NCBI GenBank assembly: GCA_902592345.1
Contig: CACJEE010000004.1
Location: 1-64,000, forward strand
Length of the DNA stretch: 64,000 nucleotides
DNA from: an uncultured Alphaproteobacteria bacterium
Lineage (GTDB): Bacteria > Pseudomonadota > Alphaproteobacteria > HIMB59 > GCA-002718135
Reading direction: 5' to 3'
Shown: piece after piece, positions 1 to 8,951 of the stretch
Numbering within the stretch: the stretch's first letter is position 1
Layout: every line of letters starts with the position of its first letter
Notes under the pieces: generated by a model
The model's input: the letters and a program-made list of their open reading frames with translations, nothing else
What the model was told of the DNA's origin: nothing
Database searches by the model: none
Program-made: the position numbers and the translations under genes

Positions 1-1
1 G

Positions 2-784
2 GCTTTAAATAAAATAATGACAAATATTGTTGATATAAATAAAGATCAGTTGCCTAGCAAAATTTTAGAATTAGCTAATCAAATTAGACAGGATGATATT
101 AATAATTGCAAAAGCATTGGTGAGTACGGTTATGAATTAATTAACAAAGTTTATAAAAAAAATAAAAAAACTGTAAATATTTTAACTCATTGCAATGCTG
201 GGTGGTTAGCAACTGTAGATTGGGGCACAGCTCTTGCCCCTGTTTTTATAGCTCATAAAAAAAATATACCTGTTCATGTATGGGTTGATGAAACAAGACC
301 ACGAAATCAAGGTTTTAGTTTAACATCTTGGGAACTATTAAATGAAAACATTCCTAATTCACTTATAGTAGACAATGTTGGAGGACATTTAATGCAGAAT
401 AAAAAAATAGATATTTGTATAACAGGAACCGATCGGACAGCTAGTAATGGAGATGTTTGTAATAAGATAGGAACATATCTTAAGGCACTTGCAGCTTATG
501 ATAATAAAATCCCTTTTTACGTTTCAGCACCAATTTCTAGTATAGATTTTAATATCCAAAATGGTGTCCGTGATATACCTATTGAAGAGAGAGATAGTGA
601 AGAAGTATCTCATATTAATGGATTAGACGAAAATAATGAATTAAAAAAAATTAAAATAGTTCCTGAAGGCTCTACTTGTGCAAATTATGCATTCGATGTT
701 ACTCCTGCAAAATTTATAACTAAACTAATTACTGAAAAGGGGGTTATTGATGCTAATTATGAATCAATTAATAATTTGAAATAA
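2..784 (+). CDS. mtnA: Methylthioribose-1-phosphate isomerase MtnA, 3' part (cut by window edge)
   Basis: Isomerises 5-methylthioribose 1-phosphate to methylthioribulose 1-phosphate in the methionine salvage pathway (cytoplasm). The reading frame is open to the first base of the window, and the residues before the first ATG at 17 (ALNKI) fit the conserved segment before the core. The start is therefore off the left edge and the ATG at 17 is internal. About 260 residues are visible, against roughly 350-370 for the family. Family motifs are present: HCNAG with the probable catalytic Cys, DETRPRNQG, and GTDRTASNGDV with the catalytic Asp. The cupin-like gene follows after one base, so co-transcription is likely. 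Confidence 0.9.
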   Translation, partial: ALNKIMTNIVDINKDQLPSKILELANQIRQDDINNCKSIGEYGYELINKVYKKNKKTVNILTHCNAGWLATVDWGTALAPVFIAHKKNIPVHVWVDETRPRNQGFSLTSWELLNENIPNSLIVDNVGGHLMQNKKIDICITGTDRTASNGDVCNKIGTYLKALAAYDNKIPFYVSAPISSIDFNIQNGVRDIPIEERDSEEVSHINGLDENNELKKIKIVPEGSTCANYAFDVTPAKFITKLITEKGVIDANYESINNLK

Positions 785-785
785 T

Positions 786-1220
786 ATGTTATTAAAAATC
801 TTAGAAAAATTCGGAAGAAAAAAAGTTGTTTTGGATAGAGGCCCATCTCACCCTGAATTTGCTAAAGCAAAGCCCTGGTTAGAGAGATATTATGTTTTAT
901 TTAGAAAAAGACCAAAATGGTTTCCTTTCAATATTCTAATCCATAGAATGTTAGATGATGATCATGGTGAAGGGGTTCATAATCATATGTGCCCATACAT
1001 TACAATTATATTAAAAGGAGGGTATTGGGAAACTACATCGAAGGGTAAATTTTGGAGACCTCCCGGATACATTGGATTTAGATCAGCCGACCATCTTCAT
1101 CGAGTTGATTTAAAACCAAACACCGAAACAATGACTTTATTTATACCAGGCCCTTTTGGCACAAGAAAAACTAAAAGAGCAAATTATAATACTAAATTTC
1201 ATAAAGGAGTTAATAAATGA
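786..1220 (+). CDS. Cupin-like protein, function unknown
   Basis: A 144-residue soluble protein that I do not recognise at family level. The middle (about residues 60-115) looks like a small cupin barrel. A HNHMCPYITIIL segment resembles the first metal-binding cupin motif, and a later PGYIGFRSADHLHRV segment supplies further histidines. No signal peptide is visible. It starts one base after the mtnA stop and its last four bases overlap the start of the DUF1330 gene, so the three probably form one transcript. A link to methionine salvage is possible, since acireductone dioxygenase is a cupin, but this protein is not clearly that enzyme. Confidence 0.6.
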   Translation: MLLKILEKFGRKKVVLDRGPSHPEFAKAKPWLERYYVLFRKRPKWFPFNILIHRMLDDDHGEGVHNHMCPYITIILKGGYWETTSKGKFWRPPGYIGFRSADHLHRVDLKPNTETMTLFIPGPFGTRKTKRANYNTKFHKGVNK

Positions 1221-1510
1221 AAAAAGCTTATTGGGTTGGCATTGTTAATATTAAAAATCATGATGAATATAAAAAATACACAGATATAGCGGGACCTGCA
1301 TTAATAGCTGCTGGTGCTAAAATTTTAAGTAGAGGTGGTAAAATTATAAACTTAGAAGGAAAAGAAATGAATCGCTTAGTTGTTATTGAATTCCCATCTA
1401 TGGAAGATGCTGAATTATTTTATGGGTCTGATGAATATAGAAAAGGTTTGAAATATCTTAACAGTGATGTCTGTGATCGTTTTTTAAATATTGCAGAGGG
1501 TTTAAATTAA
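1217..1510 (+). CDS. DUF1330 family protein
   Basis: A 97-residue protein of the dimeric alpha-beta barrel (ferredoxin-like) DUF1330 type. It begins KKAYWVGIVNIKNHDEYKKY and carries the typical G-A-K-I-L-S-R-G-G and VVIEFPSMEDAELFY segments. No catalytic function is established for the family. It overlaps the preceding cupin-like gene by four bases (ATGA) and meets the TSUP gene on the other strand tail to tail, again overlapping by four bases. Confidence 0.8.
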   Translation: MKKAYWVGIVNIKNHDEYKKYTDIAGPALIAAGAKILSRGGKIINLEGKEMNRLVVIEFPSMEDAELFYGSDEYRKGLKYLNSDVCDRFLNIAEGLN

Positions 1511-2241
1511 GCAATACCATCAAATATTAATTTGCATCCACTTAGGAATAATAAAATATATATAATATTAAAAAATAACTTTTCTGGAATTTTCTTTTGA
1601 ATAAAGTATCCAATTAAAACACTAATAAATGCAAGTGGTAACAATAGTAAAGAGACCATTAAATTTGATGGTGCTAATAATCCAACATAATAATAGGGAA
1701 TTATTTTTACAAGATTAATAACTAAAAAAGCTAAAGTCATTGTACCAATAAATGAAATTTTATCTAATTTTAAGGGAAGTACATAAAAATTTATAGGTGG
1801 GTTACCGGCATGTATTAAAAAACTTGTATATCCTGCAATTGAAGACCAAAAATAACCTTTTAATTTAGTTGGTTTTAATAAAAAATTACTTTTTTGAATA
1901 AAAGATACAAGGACAAATAAAATTGAAATAATCCCAACCATAATTCTTATCTGATCTTCATTAGTGTATTTAAAAGTGAATGTTCCAAATAAAATACCAA
2001 TAATAGAAGCAGGAATAATTATTTTTAAAATTTTATTTATCCATTTTTTCCAATATAAATAGATAGCAGAAAAATCCATTATAATTAAAAGAGGAAGAAG
2101 AATTCCAGCAGCTTGCAATGGGCTCATAGCAAAAGACATCACTGGTACAGCTAACATCGCTATAGGTCCAGGCACTCCACCTTTAGAAAGGCCAAAAACA
2201 AATACACCGAAGGATGCAAAAATTAAAAAAATAGGATCCAT
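1507..2241 (-). CDS. TSUP (TauE/SafE) family anion permease
   Basis: A 244-residue integral membrane protein with about eight hydrophobic segments. The N-terminal GLSKGGVPGPIAML loop is typical of TauE/SafE permeases, which export or import sulfite, sulfonates and related organic anions. The second repeat has AGNPPINFYVLPL. It lies seven bases downstream of metC on the same strand and is probably co-transcribed. A role in moving a sulfur-containing anion is therefore plausible, but the substrate cannot be read from sequence. Two similar halves are visible, as usual for the family. Confidence 0.8.
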   Translation of the reverse strand: MDPIFLIFASFGVFVFGLSKGGVPGPIAMLAVPVMSFAMSPLQAAGILLPLLIIMDFSAIYLYWKKWINKILKIIIPASIIGILFGTFTFKYTNEDQIRIMVGIISILFVLVSFIQKSNFLLKPTKLKGYFWSSIAGYTSFLIHAGNPPINFYVLPLKLDKISFIGTMTLAFLVINLVKIIPYYYVGLLAPSNLMVSLLLLPLAFISVLIGYFIQKKIPEKLFFNIIYILLFLSGCKLIFDGIA

Positions 2242-2248
2242 TTAATAA

Positions 2249-3409
2249 TTATTTAAGAACTTTTAGTGCATTCAATATATCATTAATCTGATCTTGAGAG
2301 TCTTCTAATCCGCAGTAAACACGAATGAGATTTCCTTTTACTTCATTCTTAAATGATCTTTTACTAAGACGGGGGAAAGTAATTAAACTGTCAAATCCTC
2401 CCCAGCTATAACCTAGTTTAAATATTTTCAATTTATTATAAAATTTCTTAATAGATTTAAGAGAATGTTTTTTCTTTAAAGAGAATGCAAATAAGCCAGA
2501 GCTTCCTGTAAAATCTCTTTTCCAAATATTATGATTGGGAAAACTTGGAATAGCAGGGTAATATACTTTATCAATAAGGGAATGTTCCAATAATTTATTA
2601 GCCATGTTTAAAGTATTTGTTTCAATTTGTTTCATTCTTAAATTTAGTGTAGGTATCCCTCTCAATGCTAAATATACCTCTTCTGAACCTGGACACATTC
2701 CTAATGTTTTGGCTGTAATTCTTATTTCTTTTGAATGTTTTTTATCAGTACTTACAAATCCTATAAGAACATCAGAATGTCCATTTATATACTTTGTACC
2801 TGCATCAATAATAATATTTATCCCAAGTTTTATAGGATTGCAGAAAATAGGGGAAGCCCAAGTATTATCCATGACAGTTGGTATTTTTTTCTTTTTTGCA
2901 ATTTTTGTTATTTTAGGAATATCAAGTATCTCAAAAGTAGCAGTACCGGGAGATTCAAGATAAATTAATTTTGTTTTATTTGTAATTAATTTTTCAAATT
3001 TATTTATATCTTTTAAAGGGTGAAAATATTTAATTTTTACTCTGTAATTTTTAAGAATTTTTTCACAAAATGTCCTAGTTGGACTGTAAACAGTATCATT
3101 AATTAATACTTCATCATCTTTTTTTAAATATGTTAAAAAAGGAATGATAAGTGCAGCCAGTCCAGAGGGAGCTATAATAGTATCATGGCATTTGTATAAA
3201 CTTGAAATTGCTTTTTCTAATTGTTCAACTGAAGGATTTTTATTAATTCCATATAAAGTACTTCGGTCATCATCATTATTAATATCATTAATATAATCTT
3301 CAAAACTATTGAAGATCATTGTTGATCCTTTATAAATACCAGGATTAATAAAACCTTTTTGTTTTTTTACATCTCTTGAAACTTTTGTTAGTTTAGTATC
3401 TATTTTCAT
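2249..3409 (-). CDS. metC: Cystathionine beta-lyase (MetC-like PLP enzyme)
   Basis: A 386-residue Cys/Met-metabolism PLP enzyme (fold type I). The probable PLP lysine lies in TKYINGHSDVLIG; PSGLAAL and DNTWASP are the cofactor-binding segments. The form resembles alphaproteobacterial MetC, which splits cystathionine into homocysteine, pyruvate and ammonia, more than the CGS/CGL enzyme at 40.1 kb. Beta-lyases and gamma-lyases are hard to tell apart by eye, so the exact reaction is inferred. It is transcribed away from aapJ and is followed after seven bases by the TSUP permease gene. Confidence 0.82.
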   Translation of the reverse strand: MKIDTKLTKVSRDVKKQKGFINPGIYKGSTMIFNSFEDYINDINNDDDRSTLYGINKNPSVEQLEKAISSLYKCHDTIIAPSGLAALIIPFLTYLKKDDEVLINDTVYSPTRTFCEKILKNYRVKIKYFHPLKDINKFEKLITNKTKLIYLESPGTATFEILDIPKITKIAKKKKIPTVMDNTWASPIFCNPIKLGINIIIDAGTKYINGHSDVLIGFVSTDKKHSKEIRITAKTLGMCPGSEEVYLALRGIPTLNLRMKQIETNTLNMANKLLEHSLIDKVYYPAIPSFPNHNIWKRDFTGSSGLFAFSLKKKHSLKSIKKFYNKLKIFKLGYSWGGFDSLITFPRLSKRSFKNEVKGNLIRVYCGLEDSQDQINDILNALKVLK

Positions 3410-3433
3410 AAAACACTATATCTAGTATATATT

Positions 3434-3462
3434 TTGCAATTATGATACAATTTATGTTTATA
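3434..3462 (+). promoter_or_regulatory. Candidate sigma70-type promoter of aapJQMP
   Basis: TTGCAA at 3434-3439, a 17-base spacer and TTTATA at 3457-3462 fit a -35/-10 pair. They lie about 100 bases upstream of the aapJ start in the divergent metC/aapJ gap. The predicted leader contains a run of six G at 3511-3516, a six-pair hairpin with a GAAA loop (3519-3534) and an AT-rich near-palindrome (3535-3555) before the ribosome binding site AAAGGAAA. In DNA this AT-rich, chance matches are common. Confidence 0.3.
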
Positions 3463-3567
3463 TCATTCTCTTAAAATTAGCTGTTTCTTAGATCAATTTA
3501 TTTTGTTATTGGGGGGTAATCTTTGAAAAAAGATGTTTAAATAATTATTTAAAACAAAGGAAATAAT

Positions 3568-4572
3568 ATGAAAAAACTATTATCAATCTTTGCAGTTACT
3601 GTTTTTGCTTTTTCAGCAAATGCGGGAACTCTTGATGATGTTAAAAATAGAGGTTTTCTAAAATGTGGTGTAACAACTGGTTTAGCTGGTTTTGCTGCTC
3701 CTGACGATAGTGGAGAGTGGGCTGGTCTTGACGCAGATATGTGTCGTGCAGTTGCTGTAGCAGTTTTTGGAGACCGTTCAAAAGTAGAATTTATCACTAC
3801 TACTGGTAAATCTCGTTTCCCTACATTAGCTTCTGGTGAGGTTGATATGTTAGCGAGAAATACAACTTGGACAATTAGCCGTGATGTTAATCTTGGCTTT
3901 GAGTTCGTAGGTGTTAACTTCTATGATGGACAAGGATTTATGATTCCTTCTTCACTAGGTGTATCAAGTGCAACTGAGTTAGATGGTGCTACTGTTTGTA
4001 TTCAAACTGGTACTACTACTGAGTTAAACCTTGCTGACTTCTTTAGATTAAATGGAATTAGCTACGAAGCTCTTCCAATTGAAACTAATGATGAAGGTAA
4101 AGAAAACTTATTCGCAGGAAGATGTGACGTATATACTACTGATGCATCAGGACTATCTTCAACTAGAGCTGCAGCAGCAGATCCTGGTAAATGGTTAGTT
4201 CTACCTGAAATCATTTCAAAAGAACCTCTAGGACCACTAGTAAGACACGGTGATCACCAATGGGGTGACGTAGTACGTTGGTCTTTAAATGCAATGATTA
4301 TTGCTGAAGAGCTAGGCGTTTCTTCTGAAAACGTTGATGCTCAAAAAAGCTCAAACGTTCCTGAAGTACTTAGACTTCTAGGTGTTGAAGGTTCATACGG
4401 TGAAATGCTTGAATTAGCTCCTGATTGGGCTTACCAAATTATTAAACAAATTGGTAACTATTCAGAGTCTTACGAAGCTAACGTAGGTCCAGATACACCT
4501 CTTGAAATTGCAAGAGGACTTAACGCTCTTTGGACTCAAGGTGGTATTTTATACGCACCTCCGTTCAGATAA
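3568..4572 (+). CDS. aapJ: General L-amino acid ABC transporter, periplasmic binding protein AapJ
   Basis: A 334-residue periplasmic solute-binding protein that captures many L-amino acids for the AapQMP permease. The signal peptide ends near ANA-GTLDDV (about residue 19). The mature protein starts with the family-typical VKNRGFLKCGV and GFAAPDDSGEWAGLDADMCRA. Length and motifs match AapJ/YhdW. The gene looks richer in G and C and in favoured codons than its neighbours, as expected for a highly expressed binding protein. A strong terminator hairpin follows it, so more of this protein than of the permeases is likely made. The start ATG has the ribosome binding site AAAGGAAA. Confidence 0.95.
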   Translation: MKKLLSIFAVTVFAFSANAGTLDDVKNRGFLKCGVTTGLAGFAAPDDSGEWAGLDADMCRAVAVAVFGDRSKVEFITTTGKSRFPTLASGEVDMLARNTTWTISRDVNLGFEFVGVNFYDGQGFMIPSSLGVSSATELDGATVCIQTGTTTELNLADFFRLNGISYEALPIETNDEGKENLFAGRCDVYTTDASGLSSTRAAAADPGKWLVLPEIISKEPLGPLVRHGDHQWGDVVRWSLNAMIIAEELGVSSENVDAQKSSNVPEVLRLLGVEGSYGEMLELAPDWAYQIIKQIGNYSESYEANVGPDTPLEIARGLNALWTQGGILYAPPFR

Positions 4573-4587
4573 ATCGTTAATTTTTTC

Positions 4588-4620
4588 AATTAGGGGGTTT
4601 TAAAACCCCCTAATTTTTTT
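4588..4620 (+). terminator. Intra-operon Rho-independent terminator/attenuator between aapJ and aapQ
   Basis: A perfect inverted repeat (4590-4613, GGGGGTTTT/AAAACCCCC core, extendable outward) is followed directly by seven T (4614-4620). It sits between the aapJ stop and the aapQ ribosome binding site (AGGAG at about 4625). This is the classic arrangement in which partial termination raises the ratio of binding protein to permease. Confidence 0.88.
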
Positions 4621-4632
4621 TATAGGAGTCTA

Positions 4633-5796
4633 ATGAGATCTAACTTAAATTTTTTTTCTGATGAAAAGTTTAGATCCATATTTTTTCAAACTTTAGTAAT
4701 AGGACTTTTTGCACTTGGTATATATTTTATTGTCCAAACAACTGGTTATAATTTAGAAAAAAGAAATATTGCAACTGGTTGGCGATTTCTTTCAGATCCA
4801 GCAGGATTTGATATTAGTTTCTCTCCATTTATTAATTTTAAATCAACTGACACTCACTTAGATGTATATTTTGTTGGTGTATTAAATACTTTATTAGTTT
4901 CTTTTTGTGGTTGTATTGCGGCAACTATTCTTGGTTTTCTAGTTGGAATTATTCGACTTTCGTCAAATTGGTTACTTGTAAGAGTAGCTTACATTTATGT
5001 TGAATTTACTCGAAACGTTCCATTACTTTTACAAATTATTCTTTGGTATAGTATATTAATTCAATTACCACGTGTAAAACAATCTCTAGAATTTTTAGAT
5101 ATTTTTTTTATTTCTAATAGAGGTATTTATTCTCCAAGACCTGTATTTGAAACTGGATTTTCTTATGTTTTTATAGCTATTATTTTAGCTTTTATTTCAA
5201 GTTTTATAATAAGGAGATGGGCTAAAAAAAGACAGGATGAAACTGGTAAACAATTTCCTGTATTATCATCATCATTTGGCTTAATTATAATTTTACCACT
5301 TTTATTATTTTTTATAATAGGATCACCAATGTCATTTGACTACCCAGCTTTAAAAGGATTTAATTTTAAAGGAGGGATGGTAATAAGACCTGAATTCATT
5401 GCAATGTTTTTAGCTCTTACTATTTATACTGCAGCATTTATTTCAGAAACTGTAAGATCTGGTATTTTATCAGTAACTAAAGGTCAAAGAGAAGCTTCAG
5501 CTTCATTAGGTTTAAAAAAAAGTTGGATTATGAGACTTATAATCATTCCGCAAGCTTTAAGAGTTATAGTACCACCATTAACAAGTCAGTATTTAAATTT
5601 AACAAAGAATTCTTCATTAGGTATTGCCGTAGGTTATGCTGATCTTGTCCACGGTTTTGGAGGAATTAGTTTAAACCAAACTGGTCAAGCAATTGAATGC
5701 ATGGTTATAGTAATGGCAACGTATTTAACTATTAGTTTAACAATATCTGTTTTTATGAATATTTATAACAGAAGTATACAATTTAAAGAGAAGTAA
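4633..5796 (+). CDS. aapQ: General L-amino acid ABC transporter permease AapQ
   Basis: A 387-residue inner-membrane permease of the His/Glu/Gln/Arg type, forming a heterodimer with AapM. Transmembrane segments occur at about residues 15-35 and 80-110, in the middle, and in the C-terminal core. The EAA loop that contacts the ATPase is visible as GQREASASLGLKKSW (about residues 285-300). The long periplasmic insertion before the core is typical of AapQ. Ribosome binding site AGGAG precedes the ATG. The aapM start follows one base after the stop. Confidence 0.93.
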   Translation: MRSNLNFFSDEKFRSIFFQTLVIGLFALGIYFIVQTTGYNLEKRNIATGWRFLSDPAGFDISFSPFINFKSTDTHLDVYFVGVLNTLLVSFCGCIAATILGFLVGIIRLSSNWLLVRVAYIYVEFTRNVPLLLQIILWYSILIQLPRVKQSLEFLDIFFISNRGIYSPRPVFETGFSYVFIAIILAFISSFIIRRWAKKRQDETGKQFPVLSSSFGLIIILPLLLFFIIGSPMSFDYPALKGFNFKGGMVIRPEFIAMFLALTIYTAAFISETVRSGILSVTKGQREASASLGLKKSWIMRLIIIPQALRVIVPPLTSQYLNLTKNSSLGIAVGYADLVHGFGGISLNQTGQAIECMVIVMATYLTISLTISVFMNIYNRSIQFKEK

Positions 5797-5797
5797 A

Positions 5798-6931
5798 ATG
5801 AATGATATAACTGAATCAAGAAAACCTCCTGTTGCTACAACTGGTATTTTGGGTTGGTTAAGAATGAACCTTTTCTCAACCTGGGTAAATTCACTAATTT
5901 CTTTATTTGTTCTGTATATTTTATTTCAATTTATCCCTTGGATATTAAATTGGACAATATTTGCAGCTGACTTCAAATATAATTTTAATGGTGAAGAGAT
6001 CGTCAATAGAGAGATGTGTTCACGAGTTCTCGATCCTGAAAATGGGGGAGCTTGCTGGGCAATTATTTATGTTAGATTTTATCAGTTTATGTATGGTTTT
6101 TATCCAAGAGAGGAAGTGTGGAGAGTAAATCTTAGTTATTTAATGTTAGCAGTTGCTGTTGTCCCTCTGTTATTTGATAACTTTCCATTCAGAAAACATT
6201 TTTTAAAATTTACTTATATATTTCCAGTAATTGCTTTTTTTCTTTTAAATGGAGGTCTTGGACTTGAATCAGTTTCTACAAATAAATGGGGAGGTTTACT
6301 TGTTACTTTAGTTCTAGGTTGCACAGGTATTGCACTAGCTTTTCCTCTAGGTATTATTTTAGCATTAGGTAGACGTTCCAATCTTCCAGTTATTAGCATG
6401 ATGTGTACTTTATTTATTGAATTTATTAGGGGAGTACCACTAATTACACTTTTATTCTTTGGAATGGTTATGTTGCCATTATTTTTGCCTGAAGGTATTG
6501 ATATGGATGGATTAGCTCGTGTTTTGGTTGCAGTAACTTTATTTCAGTCTGCATATATGGCTGAGGTTATTAGAGGTGGTTTGCAAGCAATTCCCCAAGG
6601 TCAATATGAGGCAGCGAGATCTATAGGGTTATCTTACTGGCAGATGAATTTAAAAGTTGTTTTACCTCAAGCAATTAGAATTTCAATCCCCTCTATTGTA
6701 AACACTTCAATAGGTTTATTCAAGGATACTACTTTGGTTATTATTGTAGGTTTATTAGATTTGCTTGGGATCGGAAGAGGGGCTTTAGCTGATACTACCT
6801 GGTTAGGTTTGGCCTATGAGGTTTATTTTTTTGTATCTTTAGTGTTCTTTATTTTCACTTTTGCAATGTCTAGATACAGTTTATATTTGGAAAAAAAGCT
6901 TAAAACAGGTATTAACATGGGAGCAGATTAA
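5798..6931 (+). CDS. aapM: General L-amino acid ABC transporter permease AapM
   Basis: A 377-residue partner permease to AapQ. The long N-terminal region has hydrophobic segments and a cysteine-containing periplasmic loop (about residues 70-90). The conserved permease core holds the EAA loop [16 protein letters not shown] near residues 265-280. Length and layout match AapM. It starts one base after the aapQ stop and ends one base before the aapP ATG, so translation of the three is probably coupled. Confidence 0.93.
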   Translation: MNDITESRKPPVATTGILGWLRMNLFSTWVNSLISLFVLYILFQFIPWILNWTIFAADFKYNFNGEEIVNREMCSRVLDPENGGACWAIIYVRFYQFMYGFYPREEVWRVNLSYLMLAVAVVPLLFDNFPFRKHFLKFTYIFPVIAFFLLNGGLGLESVSTNKWGGLLVTLVLGCTGIALAFPLGIILALGRRSNLPVISMMCTLFIEFIRGVPLITLLFFGMVMLPLFLPEGIDMDGLARVLVAVTLFQSAYMAEVIRGGLQAIPQGQYEAARSIGLSYWQMNLKVVLPQAIRISIPSIVNTSIGLFKDTTLVIIVGLLDLLGIGRGALADTTWLGLAYEVYFFVSLVFFIFTFAMSRYSLYLEKKLKTGINMGAD

Positions 6932-6932
6932 T

Positions 6933-7676
6933 ATGTCAGAAGATTCAATAATTTCATTACAAAATGTAAATAAGTGGTTTGGAGATTTTCATGTACTTAA
7001 AGATGTGGATCTTGAAGTAAAAAAGAAAGAAAGAATTGTTGTTTGCGGACCTTCGGGTTCAGGTAAATCAACGATGATAAGATGCATTAATAGATTAGAA
7101 GAACACCAAGAAGGCACAATAATTGTTGATGGTATTGAACTTACAGGCAATTTAAAAAATATTGATAGTGTAAGAAAAGAAGTTGGAATGGTTTTTCAAC
7201 AATTTAATCTTTTTCCACATTTATCTGTTAAAGAAAATATTACTCTTGCTCCAATCTGGGTAAAAAAAATGCCTAAAGCTGAAGCCGAAGAATTGGCAAT
7301 GCAACAACTTGAAATTGTAAAGATACCTGAACAAGCTGATAAATACCCAGGGCAACTATCTGGAGGTCAACAACAAAGAGTTGCCATAGCTAGATCTCTA
7401 GCAATGAAACCTAATATTATGCTTTTTGATGAACCTACATCCGCTCTTGATCCTGAAATGATTAAAGAAGTTTTAGATGTTATGATTGACTTAGCTGAAG
7501 GTGGAATGACTATGATAGTCGTAACTCATGAAATGGGTTTTGCTAAGACTGTAGCAGACAGAATGGTCTTTATGGACGAGGGGAGAATTGTTGAGCAAGC
7601 AGTACCAGATAAATTTTTTAATAATCCTGAAAGTGATAGAACTAAATTATTTTTAAGTCAAATTCTTAATCATTAA
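6933..7676 (+). CDS. aapP: General L-amino acid ABC transporter ATP-binding protein AapP
   Basis: A 247-residue ATPase that powers AapQM. Walker A is GPSGSGKST, the signature [16 protein letters not shown], Walker [14 protein letters not shown], and the switch His lies in [10 protein letters not shown] place the start at the ATG at 6933, one base after the aapM stop; an upstream in-frame start at 6861 would lie inside aapM and adds residues foreign to the family. The 3' end overlaps the convergent alaX gene by eleven bases, and no terminator is visible there. Confidence 0.93.
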   Translation: MSEDSIISLQNVNKWFGDFHVLKDVDLEVKKKERIVVCGPSGSGKSTMIRCINRLEEHQEGTIIVDGIELTGNLKNIDSVRKEVGMVFQQFNLFPHLSVKENITLAPIWVKKMPKAEAEELAMQQLEIVKIPEQADKYPGQLSGGQQQRVAIARSLAMKPNIMLFDEPTSALDPEMIKEVLDVMIDLAEGGMTMIVVTHEMGFAKTVADRMVFMDEGRIVEQAVPDKFFNNPESDRTKLFLSQILNH

Positions 7677-8367
7677 TTAATATATTCACCCTGCGATTCA
7701 TTTTACCTTTATTTTCAATTTTACCTATTTTAATTTCACCTATCTCTCTCGTACTTTTTACGTGAGTACCTCCACATGGTTGGAAGTCAATATTTCCTAT
7801 TTTGACAAATCTTAATTTGCCTTCAATTTTAGGTGGTTTAACAGACATTGTTCTCACAAGTTCTGGTTTACTCTCTAATATATTACTATCTATATACTCG
7901 TATATAATTTCATGATCTTGCTTCATTAATTCATTAATTTTTTTTTGAAGCTCATCTTTATTTATTTTCTTTTCTGGGTCATTAAAATCTAACCTACTTT
8001 TTTCATAGCCGATTTGACCACCAGTTACTCCAAGTGGTATTGATGCGCACATTAAATGTAATGCGCTATGCATTCGCATATATTTGTATCTCTTATCCCA
8101 ATTTATTCTTGCTGTTATTTTTTGATTTATGCTTAATACATTAATATTTTCTAATATATTTTTTATATCACCTCCTGTTTTTATTGTCTCAATCACATCT
8201 ATTTTTTGACCATCAGCTAATATTTCTCCTATATCTCCTGGCTGGCCACCACTTTTTCCATAAAATATTGTATCCTTCAATTCTATCGTATTATTTTCTG
8301 TATTTATTTCTATTATTTCTGTCTCTATTTCTTTTGTGTATGCATTTTCTTCAAATATTTTTGCCAT
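7666..8367 (-). CDS. alaX: Alanyl-tRNA editing protein AlaX (free-standing trans-editing domain)
   Basis: A 233-residue stand-alone relative of the AlaRS editing and C-Ala domains. It hydrolyses Ser (or Gly) wrongly attached to tRNA-Ala. The zinc-binding editing site is visible as HSALH (around residues 100-104) and CGGTHV near residue 200; the N-terminal [11 protein letters not shown] segment is the usual glycine-rich motif. Length fits the AlaX-M/AlaX-II class. It is transcribed away from umuDC, sharing a 140-base control region, and converges on aapP with an eleven-base overlap. Confidence 0.88.
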   Translation of the reverse strand: MAKIFEENAYTKEIETEIIEINTENNTIELKDTIFYGKSGGQPGDIGEILADGQKIDVIETIKTGGDIKNILENINVLSINQKITARINWDKRYKYMRMHSALHLMCASIPLGVTGGQIGYEKSRLDFNDPEKKINKDELQKKINELMKQDHEIIYEYIDSNILESKPELVRTMSVKPPKIEGKLRFVKIGNIDFQPCGGTHVKSTREIGEIKIGKIENKGKMNRRVNILIND

Positions 8368-8399
8368 AATTTTTTTTAGCAGATTTTCATATTATTATG

Positions 8400-8443
8400 T
8401 TGACTTTTTTATCAATCTAAATAAATTAGAACAAAACAAGAAC
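8400..8443 (+). promoter_or_regulatory. SOS (LexA) operator with promoter upstream of umuDC
   Basis: GAAC-AAAACAA-GAAC at 8429-8443 is an exact inverse form of the alphaproteobacterial LexA box GTTC-N7-GTTC. Just upstream, TTGACT (8400-8405) and TAAATT (8422-8427) form a plausible -35/-10 pair with a 16-base spacer. The operator would lie over the transcription start, a good position for repression. It is 65 bases before the umuD ATG, in the gap shared with alaX. Confidence 0.75.
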
Positions 8444-8507
8444 AATAATATATTTATATTAAATATAAGTATTGTTTATCAATTATTTAAATAAATTTTT
8501 TAAAAAT

Positions 8508-8951
8508 ATGAATGAGAAAAATATATTATCTATTATCAATATAGAAAGCAGCAAAAAGGTTACTACGCCTTTATTTTTAGACTCTGTATCGGCAGGCTTT
8601 CCTTCTCCAGCAACTGATTATTTGGAAAATAAACTTGATTTAAATGAACACCTTGTAAAACATCCTGCGGCTACTTTTATTGTTAAAGCAAGCGGCCCTT
8701 CAATGGTAGAGGCGGGGATTTCATCAGGAGACTTACTGATTGTTGATAGGAGTGTTACACCAAAAAATGATAATATTGTTATAGCCTCTGTACTTGGTGA
8801 TCTAACAGTAAAAAAACTACGCAAGAAAGGGTCTGTGTTATTTTTAGTTTCAGCTAATAACGAATATCCTAGTATTGAAGTGAAAGAAGAGATGGAGTGT
8901 TTTATATGGGGGGTTGTGACTTATGTCATACACAAAGCAATTACAAAATAA
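8508..8951 (+). CDS. umuD: DNA polymerase V accessory protein UmuD (S24 self-cleaving peptidase)
   Basis: A 147-residue LexA-like S24 protein. RecA-stimulated self-cleavage gives UmuD', which joins UmuC as error-prone polymerase V. The cleavage site is Ala29-Gly30 (SVSAGFPSP), nucleophile Ser65 (GPSM) and general base Lys102 (LTVKKL); the Ser-Lys spacing of 37 equals that of E. coli UmuD. I chose the ATG at 8508; an in-frame TTG at 8472 would add twelve residues not typical of the family. It overlaps umuC by 29 bases and lies behind an SOS box. Confidence 0.93.
   Translation: MNEKNILSIINIESSKKVTTPLFLDSVSAGFPSPATDYLENKLDLNEHLVKHPAATFIVKASGPSMVEAGISSGDLLIVDRSVTPKNDNIVIASVLGDLTVKKLRKKGSVLFLVSANNEYPSIEVKEEMECFIWGVVTYVIHKAITK

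Noticed and set aside
2604-2968. Two overlapping plus-strand reading frames inside metC
   Set aside because: They are antisense to a clear PLP enzyme, have no recognisable domain and no ribosome binding site.
8472-8507. TTG start that would lengthen UmuD by twelve residues
   Set aside because: The added residues are unlike UmuD and the ATG at 8508 gives a normal length; the Ser/Lys spacing is unaffected.
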